Positions 53,432-62,117 of a stretch of 64,000 nucleotides of DNA are shown here, piece by piece. The notes beneath the pieces are model-generated. The model did no database searches, was not told the origin of the DNA, and was given only the letters and a program-made list of their open reading frames with translations. Location: the NCBI RefSeq assembly GCF_000621625.1, contig NZ_JHXV01000006.1:160172-224171 (forward strand), read 5' to 3'. Positions within the stretch are counted from its first letter, which is position 1, and every line of letters starts with the position of its first letter. The position numbers were made by a program, and so were the translations under genes. Source of the stretch: Crocinitomix catalasitica ATCC 23190. Its GTDB lineage: Bacteria; Bacteroidota; Bacteroidia; Flavobacteriales_D; Crocinitomicaceae.

Positions 53432-55558
53432 TTAGTTTTTAAGTTGTTTCAAAGCACCCTTTAACGAATTACTTGGTAATTTACAAGCGCCTTCAATACA
53501 AACAAAAATCATTGGCTCTCCTAAGAATTTACCTTCCAATAATGCCAAATCACTTTTATCTGTTGCACCCAAAACAATTTTGTTTGGAATATAATGTTTT
53601 TGCAAAGATTTGGTTAGTGTATTTGACCGGTCACCTGTTATTGCAACCTCATAATATATTCCAGTTAAATTGAGTGCTAATATTCCCCAATTTGAAACAC
53701 TACTGCCATATTTCGGAAATTCTTGAATCACATTAGCAAGCATTTGTTTTGCAACTTCCTTGTATTCTTTTCTATCTAGAATAATGCCCAATTTATACAT
53801 CTCGTTCGCCATTACAGAGTTTGAGCTCGGTATTACATTGTCATAAATTTCCATTTTTCTAGCGATTAAACTGCCTTCATCTGAAGTAAAGTAGAACATA
53901 CCAGATTGATCATCAAAGAAATGTAACTTAGCGAAAGCAGTCAATTGATCCGCTTTTTCCAAATAAGATTCGTCAAAAGTATTTTCGTAAAGCTTTGTAA
54001 ATGCAGCAATTGTAAAAGCATAATCCTCTAAAAATCCTGGAATAGTACTTTTTCCTTCTTTGTATGTATGAAATAAATGACCATCCTTTTTCATTTGTTT
54101 CTCTATGATCCACTTGCCATTTTTAATGGCCATCTGCAAGAATTTTTCGTCATTAAAAGCAGCATATGCGTCTAATAAACCAATTGTCATTAATGCATTC
54201 CAAGAGGTTAGGGATTTGTCATCCAGGCCTGGTTTAATACGTTTATTTCGTTCGGTAAGTAATAATTTATTGATTTTGTCTACTTTTTTAGTCAACGCTT
54301 CAATACTGAGGTCGCTGTCTGCAGCGAATTTGTCATTTGTAACTTGTCTTAATAGAATATAATTCCCTTCCCAAAGTCCTTTTTTATTTACGTTATAGTA
54401 TTTTTCTACGAAAGAATAATCCTCGCCAAGTATCGTTGATAATTCGTCTTTTGTCCAAATGTAAAACTTGCCTTCTTCGCCTTCACTATCCGCATCTAAA
54501 GCCGAATAAAAAGACCCTTCTTTGGTCATCATTTCTCGTTTTAACCATTCGATAGTTTGGTAAACAACCTTCTTATAAGTCGCGGATTGAGTTCTTTGAT
54601 AAGCTTTCGCATATAAAGAAACCAACTGTGCATTGTCGTAAAGCATTTTTTCAAAATGTGGAACTTTCCAATTTTCATCAGTCGAATAACGTGAAAATCC
54701 TCCGCCAATTTGATCGTAAATACCACCCAAGGCCATCTTTTCAAGTGTTAAATCTACTTGTTGCATTATTTTTTCATCTCCTGTTTGGAAAGCATACTGC
54801 ATTAAGAAATCATAACTGTTTGGCAGTGGAAATTTTTGAGTTTGTTGACTTCCTCCTTCAGCATAATCTAAGGTTTTTTCCCAATTTTTCACCATCTCAT
54901 TTATTTCATCACGGTTGAATTTCGTTCCGGTTGTAGATAATGTGATCAATTCTGATTGTTGCACACCTGCAGTTACTTTCGCTGCATACTCCTCCAATTT
55001 TTGAGGCGATTTTTCATAATTAAATTGTAAATCGGTTAGAATTTGAAGCCATTGTTTCTTTTCGAAATAAGTTCCTCCATAAACTGGTTGCCCATCAGGT
55101 AAAGTAATACAATTTAGGGGCCAGCCACCTCTGCCGTTGGTCATTAATTGAACAGCATCCATATAAACCTGATCAACATCTGGACGCTCTTCACGATCTA
55201 CTTTAATATTGATGAAATGTTCATTCATTAATGCAGCGACATCTTCTTGCTCAAAACTTTCTCTTTCCATTACATGGCACCAGTGACATGACGAATATCC
55301 AATACTAATGATCACCAATTTATTTTCTGCTTTGGCTCTTTCAAAAGCTTCGTCACTCCATGGCACCCAATTGACAGGATTGTGCGCGTGTTGCAATAAA
55401 TACGGACTGGTTTCATCAATTAATGCATTGGTATGCTTGTGAACAGTAGTGTCCATGTCATTCGTGTTATTTGCTGGTAAACTACCATTCGAACAGGATG
55501 AAAAACTAAGACATAAAATAAATATCGTGACTAAATTAAAGATGCGAGAAATAGACAT
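53432..55558 (-). CDS. YyaL/SSP411-type protein with thioredoxin-like domain, lipoprotein
   Basis: 708 residues. Lipoprotein-like N-terminus with SFSSCSNG, then the DUF255 thioredoxin-fold domain ([37 protein letters not shown] with Cys91 and Cys94, [18 protein letters not shown]), and a long helical domain resembling an (alpha/alpha)6 barrel ([40 protein letters not shown]). In other organisms this family is annotated as spermatogenesis-associated protein 20 or YyaL; enzymatic role is unproven. Length is normal. The lipoprotein signal would place it on the membrane facing the periplasm. Confidence 0.85.
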   Translation of the reverse strand: MSISRIFNLVTIFILCLSFSSCSNGSLPANNTNDMDTTVHKHTNALIDETSPYLLQHAHNPVNWVPWSDEAFERAKAENKLVIISIGYSSCHWCHVMERESFEQEDVAALMNEHFINIKVDREERPDVDQVYMDAVQLMTNGRGGWPLNCITLPDGQPVYGGTYFEKKQWLQILTDLQFNYEKSPQKLEEYAAKVTAGVQQSELITLSTTGTKFNRDEINEMVKNWEKTLDYAEGGSQQTQKFPLPNSYDFLMQYAFQTGDEKIMQQVDLTLEKMALGGIYDQIGGGFSRYSTDENWKVPHFEKMLYDNAQLVSLYAKAYQRTQSATYKKVVYQTIEWLKREMMTKEGSFYSALDADSEGEEGKFYIWTKDELSTILGEDYSFVEKYYNVNKKGLWEGNYILLRQVTNDKFAADSDLSIEALTKKVDKINKLLLTERNKRIKPGLDDKSLTSWNALMTIGLLDAYAAFNDEKFLQMAIKNGKWIIEKQMKKDGHLFHTYKEGKSTIPGFLEDYAFTIAAFTKLYENTFDESYLEKADQLTAFAKLHFFDDQSGMFYFTSDEGSLIARKMEIYDNVIPSSNSVMANEMYKLGIILDRKEYKEVAKQMLANVIQEFPKYGSSVSNWGILALNLTGIYYEVAITGDRSNTLTKSLQKHYIPNKIVLGATDKSDLALLEGKFLGEPMIFVCIEGACKLPSNSLKGALKQLKN

Positions 55559-55678
55559 TAAGAATAAGATAGATTAATAAAAGTAAAGATAAGCATCTTA
55601 AAATAGAATTTACTTAAAAATTGAGAGAAACAATATAATTCAATTACATTTATATATACCATTTCTTTAAGTTTAAGT

Positions 55679-58600
55679 ATGAAAAGTTTATTTGATCGCA
55701 TCTTTCTCTTCCAAATTTTAGCATTTTTACTATTGGTAAGCACTAATAATATCAACGCTCAAGATTATTTCCAACAAAAAGTCGACTTTAGAATTCAGGT
55801 TAAATTAAATGACAAAACAAATTTTTTAGACGGTTACGAAGAGTTTGATTATACCAATAATTCAAAAACAACTTTAAATGAAATTTACATTCATCTTTGG
55901 CCAAATGCATATAAAAATAATAAAACAGCATTAGCAATACAGTTAAATCGGGATAAGAATGATGCTTTAGAAACGGCAAGTGCTGAAGAGCTTGGTTATA
56001 TCGATTCTTTAGACTTTAAAGTAAACGATGCAAAGGTTAATTGGTCGCTTGACGCAGTACATATTGATATTTGTAAAATCACTTTGAATACTCCGCTTAA
56101 ACCTGGTGAAAAAATTACGGTATCAACACCATTCAAAGTAAAAATTCCTTCGGGTGATATTTCAAGATTAGGATTCGTTGGTCAGTCTTATCAAATTACA
56201 CAGTGGTATCCTAAGCCAGCCGTTTTTGATAATGAAGGATGGCATCAAATGCCTTATTTAACACAAGGAGAGTTTTATTCTGAATTTGGGTCGTTTGATG
56301 TTGAAATAACGTTACCAAAGAATTATGTCGTTGGGGCAACCGGTGATTTGCAAACAGAAAGCGAGATTGAGTTCTTGTCGAGTAAAGCGAAAGAAACAGC
56401 GAAGAAATTTTTAGAAGAAGGATTTGCTGATGAGTCTAGTACTTCCTCATTCCCTCCATCAGCGGAGGATTTTAAGACGATACGATTTACGCAGAACAAT
56501 GTACATGATTTTGCGTGGTTTGCCGATAAAAGATTTGAAGTTTTAAAAGGTGAAGTTGTACTTCCTAATAGTGATAGAAAAGTGGATACATGGGCGATGT
56601 TTGTTCCTGAAAATTATGAAGTTTGGCAAGATGCTGTAACATATATAAATGATGCCTTGTTTTATTATTCTAAATGGAATGGTGATTACCCATATAATCA
56701 GGCTACTGCCGTAGATGGAACAATTAGTGCGGGTGGTGGTATGGAGTATCCGAATGTTACTGTAATTGGAGAAACAAGGACGGAAATAGATCTTGAAATA
56801 GTTATTGTTCATGAGGTAGGACACAATTGGTTTTATGGTTTGTTGGGTTCGAACGAACGGAGCCATGCATGGATGGATGAGGGGTTAAATACACTTAACG
56901 AGATGCGATATATCGCAACGAAATATCCGAACAATTCTTATTTAACAGATATGTTGGGAGGTATAGGTCCAAAAGTCCATTTAGATAGTTTAAGTCACTA
57001 CGATATGTCAATGCTTACCTATAAATCGGTAGCAGGTTTAGGATTAGATCAACCAATTGAATTGGAAGCTGATGATTATAAATCGATAAACTATGGTGCA
57101 ATTGTTTATGGAAAGACTGGATTAGCTTTCACTTATTTAAAAGACTATTTAGGAGAAGAAGTATTTGATAAAATAATGAAAAAATATTTTATCGATTGGC
57201 ATTTTAAACATCCGCAACCCGCTGACCTTCGTGCAGCTTTTGAAGCAGAAGTTAAAGAAGATTTCTCATGGTTTTTTGATGACATTATTCAAACGACTAA
57301 ACAAATTGACTTTAAAATCAAAAGTGTAAGTCTTGAAAATGAAAAGACGGTTGTAAAGGTTTCAAATAAAGGTCAAATTGCAGGTCCTTGTAGAGTCGAT
57401 GGATTAAAATCAGGAAAAATTGTCGCAACCAATTGGATTAAGCCGAATGCTGGTGAGCTTATTACCGAGTTCGATGGTGTCGATTTTGATGAGATAATAA
57501 TTGATAAAGCAGGTGTGATGCCTGATATGAATTCGAACAATAATTATTGGAGAAATGACAAAGTTTTTAATCGTGTTGAACCTTTTAGTTTGGAATTCCT
57601 TGCTGGAGACAATGAAGGGAAAAACTGGAATGCGAACTGGTTACCAATCGCTGGATTTAATGCTTACGATAAATTTATGATCGGGATAGCGCTCCACAAT
57701 ATTACTTTTCCTAAAAATAAATTAGAATATACTTTAGCGCCAATGTTTTCTTTTGGACAATCTAACATTGCTGGATTGGCTGATATAAATTATTCTTGGG
57801 TACCTGCAAAAAACATTCGAATGGTAACATTGGGAGTTGAAGGAAAAAGTTTCGGACAAGGCCTAACAGAAACGCAAGATGATGCAAGAAATAAGGTAGG
57901 GAACTATTGGGTAGTTAGACCCTATTTAAATTTTGCTTTTGGCAAACCATATAAACGAAAAAACAATCTTCAAAATATAAAATTCCTCGGACATATTGTA
58001 CGCGAAAATTCATTTGAACGCAGTAGAGATTTATATGGAGCAAGTGGATTATATGATTTGCATTATAAAAACGGCAGATCGGATTTCCGTTTAGATATTC
58101 GTTTCGATTTTTATACCTCGACAAATATGTTAGAGGACATCGTTTATACAAATCAAGTATTGAATAGTGGATTGACGGCTAATTATAAGCTGACTTATCT
58201 AAAAGAAAAAAAGAAAAAGATAGGATTGAGATTTTATGCCGGAAAGAACTTGTTGTCAAGAGGAATTCAGGATGGTCGTTTTGCTTTTTCATTGGGTGGT
58301 CAGAGTGGTTCACAAGATGTAACGTACGAACATTATTTATTCGGACGGAATAGAACCTCCGGATTATTCGCTCAACAAAGAATCTTGAATCAAGGAGGGT
58401 TTAAAACGGTTTCAAACTTTGGGACATCAAATGATTTTATTACCGCCTTAAATCTAACTATTCAATTACCTTACATTCCTTTCTTAAGTGTTTACGGAGA
58501 TATCGGTGCTTTTACAATTAATAATAATCTTGAATTAGTAGGCGATGCTGGACTTGCAATTGAGATTGGTGACATCTTTGGAGTGTATTTCCCGCTTTAT

Positions 58601-58720
58601 GAAACGCCAAATTTAAAAACAAGTACAGCAACCTTAGGGAACTATATGCGAACAGTGCGATTCACCCTAAACATGAATGGTTTAAACTTGAATGAAATTG
58701 TTCCAACCGCCCTATTGTAA
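55679..58720 (+). CDS. M1-family metallopeptidase fused to a barrel-like C-terminus
   Basis: 1013 residues. Signal peptide about 1-27 (ending NINAQDY). Peptidase domain with the exopeptidase motif GGGMEYPN and the zinc site H378-E379-x-x-H382 plus Glu401 (HEVGHNWFYG, then HAWMDEGLN). After about residue 620 the sequence changes to alternating strands (KFMIGIALHNITF, LEYTLAPMFSFGQ, NIRMVTLGVEGKSF, IGLRFYAGKNLLS), ending with LGNYMRTVRFTLNMN. This fits an outer-membrane barrel. The protein would thus be a cell-surface or periplasm-facing aminopeptidase anchored by its own barrel. Monocistronic on the plus strand. Confidence 0.85.
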   Translation: MKSLFDRIFLFQILAFLLLVSTNNINAQDYFQQKVDFRIQVKLNDKTNFLDGYEEFDYTNNSKTTLNEIYIHLWPNAYKNNKTALAIQLNRDKNDALETASAEELGYIDSLDFKVNDAKVNWSLDAVHIDICKITLNTPLKPGEKITVSTPFKVKIPSGDISRLGFVGQSYQITQWYPKPAVFDNEGWHQMPYLTQGEFYSEFGSFDVEITLPKNYVVGATGDLQTESEIEFLSSKAKETAKKFLEEGFADESSTSSFPPSAEDFKTIRFTQNNVHDFAWFADKRFEVLKGEVVLPNSDRKVDTWAMFVPENYEVWQDAVTYINDALFYYSKWNGDYPYNQATAVDGTISAGGGMEYPNVTVIGETRTEIDLEIVIVHEVGHNWFYGLLGSNERSHAWMDEGLNTLNEMRYIATKYPNNSYLTDMLGGIGPKVHLDSLSHYDMSMLTYKSVAGLGLDQPIELEADDYKSINYGAIVYGKTGLAFTYLKDYLGEEVFDKIMKKYFIDWHFKHPQPADLRAAFEAEVKEDFSWFFDDIIQTTKQIDFKIKSVSLENEKTVVKVSNKGQIAGPCRVDGLKSGKIVATNWIKPNAGELITEFDGVDFDEIIIDKAGVMPDMNSNNNYWRNDKVFNRVEPFSLEFLAGDNEGKNWNANWLPIAGFNAYDKFMIGIALHNITFPKNKLEYTLAPMFSFGQSNIAGLADINYSWVPAKNIRMVTLGVEGKSFGQGLTETQDDARNKVGNYWVVRPYLNFAFGKPYKRKNNLQNIKFLGHIVRENSFERSRDLYGASGLYDLHYKNGRSDFRLDIRFDFYTSTNMLEDIVYTNQVLNSGLTANYKLTYLKEKKKKIGLRFYAGKNLLSRGIQDGRFAFSLGGQSGSQDVTYEHYLFGRNRTSGLFAQQRILNQGGFKTVSNFGTSNDFITALNLTIQLPYIPFLSVYGDIGAFTINNNLELVGDAGLAIEIGDIFGVYFPLYETPNLKTSTATLGNYMRTVRFTLNMNGLNLNEIVPTALL

Positions 58721-58960
58721 AAAGAATACGATTTATAGAGAATATCCAATTATAGACTAATTAACCGCCTTAACAGGTGGCGAATTTATAATATAACAAG
58801 TTGTGAGTAATTATAATTTTTCAAGTCCAAATTGAGTAATCGACTTTAAAGAGCCTGAAGATGTTTATAATTATGCAGCGTAATAAGTTAGTAGTTAAAT
58901 AATCTGTCTACTTATATCAGGGACATACATGACACGATCAACAAACAACGCCTAATCAGC

Positions 58961-59536
58961 CTACTTCATCTTCCCTCTTTTGCCTTTACTCATTTGCGCC
59001 ATTCTCATTTGATTTTGAGATGTAGCTCTTCCCATTTGTTTTTTAAGACCTTTGATATGATCAGTTAGCATACCTTTAGTATCTAGTTTCTTCGCTTCAT
59101 TCAACATCGATTCTGCTTCTCTTCGTCTGCCAGTTTGTAAACAAATAGCACCAATACTTAATTTTGCCATGGCTTGGTCATAATCTTTTTTTAAACCAAT
59201 GCTTAAAGCTTTTCTAAAATAGGATTCTACTTGGCCCATTGATGAACCTTGCGAATTTACATGACCCATTAAAAAGAAATAATACGCTCTTTGTCCTCGA
59301 AACAAGTATTGAGGTTGTTTAATACGGCCTAAAAACTTTTTAGCCTTCTCCATATTTTGTTGACGCAGTTGTAAGGCAGCCATGATTAAATTTTCATTTC
59401 TGAAAATAAACAGCCCTAAAATTGCCGTTATAAAAATAAACATGATTCCCCAACCCCAAGATCCAGAAGCGAATAGGAAAATAGTGAATAATAACGAGCC
59501 TAATGTTAAGGCTCCTTTAATAATTAATCCAAACAT
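58961..59536 (-). CDS. TPR-containing membrane protein
   Basis: 191 residues. Two hydrophobic segments at the N-terminus (about 3-24 and 29-46), then tetratricopeptide-like helices (RAYYFFLMGHVNSQ, YFRKALSIGLKKDYDQAMAK, GAICLQTGRRREAESMLNEA) and a basic, methionine-rich tail (MRMAQMSKGKRGKMK). No family name. It is 11 bases downstream of the RidA gene and in the same direction, so likely in one unit with it. Confidence 0.7.
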   Translation of the reverse strand: MFGLIIKGALTLGSLLFTIFLFASGSWGWGIMFIFITAILGLFIFRNENLIMAALQLRQQNMEKAKKFLGRIKQPQYLFRGQRAYYFFLMGHVNSQGSSMGQVESYFRKALSIGLKKDYDQAMAKLSIGAICLQTGRRREAESMLNEAKKLDTKGMLTDHIKGLKKQMGRATSQNQMRMAQMSKGKRGKMK

Positions 59537-59547
59537 TCTTTATGATT

Positions 59548-59979
59548 TTATTTTTTGATTGTTGCAATACATTTCAATTCAATAGCAATTGGTGTAGGCA
59601 GGCTGTTGATTTCAACAGTTGTTCGACAAGGTTGGTTGTCCTTGAAATATTCTGCATAAACGCGGTTGTAAACGTGAAAATCTCTTTTCATATTAACCAA
59701 GAAAACGGTAACATCCACCAACTGATCCCATGATGAACCAGAAGCTTCTAAAATTAATTTCACATTGTCAAATACAGAACGACATTGCGCTTCAAAGTCA
59801 AAAGCAATAAAATTACCATTATGGTCAAGCTCTAAACCTGGAACGGCAGAATCGTTTTTATTCGACCCAGCTACTCTTGGACCAACTCCTGATAAAAACA
59901 ATAATTCACCAACTGTTCGTGCATGAGGATACAATCCTACTGGTTTTGGTGCCTTTGATGTGCTAATTTTTTCAGACAT
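59548..59979 (-). CDS. RidA-family protein
   Basis: 143 residues, the YjgF/YER057c/UK114 fold: LYPHARTVGELLFLSGVGPR, FDFEAQCRSVFDNVKLILEA, VDVTVFLVNMKRDFHVYNR, and CRTTVEINSLPTPIAIELKC. Enzymes of the family deaminate reactive enamine/imine intermediates or related compounds. Segments such as GPRV and the extra LDHNG loop place it among the subfamilies outside canonical RidA, so the substrate is uncertain. Confidence 0.88.
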   Translation of the reverse strand: MSEKISTSKAPKPVGLYPHARTVGELLFLSGVGPRVAGSNKNDSAVPGLELDHNGNFIAFDFEAQCRSVFDNVKLILEASGSSWDQLVDVTVFLVNMKRDFHVYNRVYAEYFKDNQPCRTTVEINSLPTPIAIELKCIATIKK

Positions 59980-60105
59980 TGCTTAATTTTGTTACAAATA
60001 TACCCATTTGCTTCAACTTAAAAAGTATGACTTCGAGAATTTCGGTTCTAATGAATTATATTTGTTTTAACTTACTTTTCATCTACGAACATTAAACACA
60101 AATAA

Positions 60106-60540
60106 ATGAAGGTTCCTCATCTGGTATCAGCTGGTTTATCATTTTTAATGATTTTGATCGCAGTTTTTTTTGGTTCTAATATTTATCGTGCAAATGAAAA
60201 TCGGTTCATAACCCATCTCAATGAAATGGATCGCATATCTTATTATGGGATCGCAGATATTCCTGCCCTAACACAAAAGGCGGTAGTATTTACCTTCCCG
60301 CTAATATTGACAATTTTTATTTTGACAACTTATATTTTGATTAAAAAACCTTTTCGTATTGTCAGAAATATAGCTATTGGTAATATGGTGATATCGACGA
60401 TTATAATTGTTCTAAGTTTATTAGTTTTTAACGATCCAATTACATTCGATTTTAGCCTTTGGGGTTATGTGTGGATTACCATGGGTATTATTCTTATAGC
60501 CGGGAATATTCTTTCTGTTTTTATTAAAAAATCGACTTAA
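60106..60540 (+). CDS. Small integral membrane protein
   Basis: 144 residues with four hydrophobic segments (about 6-23, 59-79, 86-108, 118-140). No family recognised. Monocistronic; a 143-base gap separates it from the TonB gene. Confidence 0.6.
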   Translation: MKVPHLVSAGLSFLMILIAVFFGSNIYRANENRFITHLNEMDRISYYGIADIPALTQKAVVFTFPLILTIFILTTYILIKKPFRIVRNIAIGNMVISTIIIVLSLLVFNDPITFDFSLWGYVWITMGIILIAGNILSVFIKKST

Positions 60541-60632
60541 CTTTAATCAAAAGGTTTAATTCGATATACGCTTTTAACAAAAATATAACAGGTTAGTCAA
60601 TACATTATACAGATAATCAGTCGTTACCGTAG

Positions 60633-60649
60633 TTGGCACGCCAATTGCA
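60633..60649 (+). promoter_or_regulatory. Sigma-54 promoter of the TonB gene
   Basis: TTGGCACGCCAATTGCA. GG at 60635-60636 and GC at 60647-60648 are ten bases apart, the -24/-12 rule, and all other consensus positions of TGGCACG-N4-TTGCA fit. Expected start of transcription near 60660, so the leader to the ATG at 60684 is about 24 bases. Confidence 0.85.
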
Positions 60650-60683
60650 ATTTTCATAATATGTTTTACTAAAAAAAAATATT

Positions 60684-61385
60684 ATGATTTCTAAAAAAAG
60701 TCCTAAAGCCAACCTTGAGAAAAAAAGGTATGCTTTTTTTCAAATCGGTTTAATTCTATCAGGTGGTCTTTGTTTGGCAGCTTTTGAATATGTATCAGCG
60801 AAAAGTGTTTCGCCATATTTTATTGCTGACAAGAATATTCCAGGTACAATTGACGAAGAGCCACCAATTGAAAAAATTTATACGATTGAAGAACAACAGC
60901 CGAAAAAACAGAATGTAATCAGGTATGATGATATAGATTCAATTATTCTGGTTGATAAAATAATTGATTTGGTTGCAATAGATGGAGACAAAGATACTAC
61001 AACAAATATTATTGTAATGACTGATCCTATCCCAGGTGGATCAAGCAGCGGAAAAGGGCCTGCAGTTGATTCTACTTTTTCTGATTTGGATGTTGATGTT
61101 CCACCGGCATTTATCGGGGGAGAGGCGGCTATGGCAAATTGGATCGTTGACAATATTGATATTCCAAACTTTTTGATCTCTAAAGGAGGTGTGGTGTATG
61201 TCGGTTTTGTTGTTAAAAAAGACGGAAGTATAGATAAGGTAAATATTGTACGTGGAATTGAAAAGCCACTAGACAATGCCGCAATAGATGTTGTAAAAGG
61301 AATGCCGAAATGGAAGCCTGGTGAGGTGAAAGGAAAGCCTGTTAACGTTAGTTTCATTCTTCCTTTAAATATTAAGTTAGATTAA
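60684..61385 (+). CDS. Energy transducer TonB-like protein
   Basis: 233 residues. One N-terminal membrane helix (about 16-35), a spacer rich in acidic and proline residues (EEPPIEKIYTIEEQQPKKQN), then a C-terminal TonB domain from about residue 140 (FIGGEAAMANWIVDNIDIPN, GVVYVGFVVKKDGSIDKVNI, GKPVNVSFILPLNIKL). TonB passes the energy of the inner membrane to outer-membrane transporters. No ExbB/ExbD genes are near. Preceded by a sigma-54 promoter and followed by a terminator, so it is independently regulated. Confidence 0.88.
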   Translation: MISKKSPKANLEKKRYAFFQIGLILSGGLCLAAFEYVSAKSVSPYFIADKNIPGTIDEEPPIEKIYTIEEQQPKKQNVIRYDDIDSIILVDKIIDLVAIDGDKDTTTNIIVMTDPIPGGSSSGKGPAVDSTFSDLDVDVPPAFIGGEAAMANWIVDNIDIPNFLISKGGVVYVGFVVKKDGSIDKVNIVRGIEKPLDNAAIDVVKGMPKWKPGEVKGKPVNVSFILPLNIKLD

Positions 61386-61409
61386 GCTACTAAATAATTA
61401 GAATTAGAG

Positions 61410-61439
61410 CCAGCCCATTAAATTGAGGCTGGTTTTTTT
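61410..61439 (+). terminator. Terminator of the TonB gene
   Basis: CCAGCC and GGCTGG pair across an 11-base loop and are followed by seven Ts, 25 bases past the stop codon. Confidence 0.85.
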
Positions 61440-61746
61440 ATTTCTGAGAATAACATTCTACCGTTATTAGTCGAATGAGATTAGATGTTTGAATTTGTTG
61501 GTACAATAATAGGGACGTTTGGAATTCAAGTTGAACCTATTTGATTGCATGTCAGTAATAAAATACGTGTAGAGCAAATTGTCTTCATTTAATATTTGTA
61601 AATAGAAATATTTAACATACACGTTTAAAACTGTTTAATGCAGAGTTTCACTTGGAATTTAAGATTTTTTAGAATAGATTTGCCTCCCATGCAACGTTTT
61701 TGTTGTTGTTTCGGTTTACAGAGTATAAAATTTAAAAATTATTCGA
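61440..61746. other. Intergenic region ahead of the adhesin unit
   Basis: About 307 bases, AT-rich, no gene. It holds the promoter at 61652-61682; I see nothing else. Confidence 0.5.
61652..61682 (+). promoter_or_regulatory. Bacteroidota-type promoter for the small secreted protein and adhesin
   Basis: TTG (61652-61654), 20 bases, TAGATTTG (61675-61682). Leader of about 60 bases to the ATG at 61747. Confidence 0.6.
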
Positions 61747-62097
61747 ATGAAATTATTTAAGAGTTTATTGTTTGTCTTATTTGTACAGGCAACCACCTTT
61801 GCTCAAGAAGGAGATAGTGAGATCGTTTATGGTTCAGCAACAAGTACTGAAAATTGTTGTATAACTCTTGATGCATCTAGCCCAATACAAGAATATTACA
61901 AAGCTGATCTTAGTGTTTTTGGTTTCGAAAATGAAGCTGCAGCAGAAAAATTAATGGGGTTTAAATCAAATAATTTAGTTTCATTAAAAGCAGATTATGC
62001 GAATAATGTAATGTTGATAAGAATTCATACGGATCGAACTTCTACACCAAATGATATTGTTTGGTGGAATGATTATTTAAAGAGTATTTGTAAATAA
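61747..62097 (+). CDS. Small secreted protein ahead of the adhesin gene
   Basis: 116 residues. Signal peptide (MKLFKSLLFVLFVQATTFA-QE). The mature part has a CC pair (residues 37-38, in STENCCITLDAS) and a single Cys near the C-terminus. No family recognised. Its stop lies 20 bases before the ATG of the large adhesin, so the two are probably co-transcribed; it could be a partner or chaperone for the adhesin, which is inference. Confidence 0.65.
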   Translation: MKLFKSLLFVLFVQATTFAQEGDSEIVYGSATSTENCCITLDASSPIQEYYKADLSVFGFENEAAAEKLMGFKSNNLVSLKADYANNVMLIRIHTDRTSTPNDIVWWNDYLKSICK

Positions 62098-62117
62098 ACT
62101 AGGATAAAAAAAATTAT

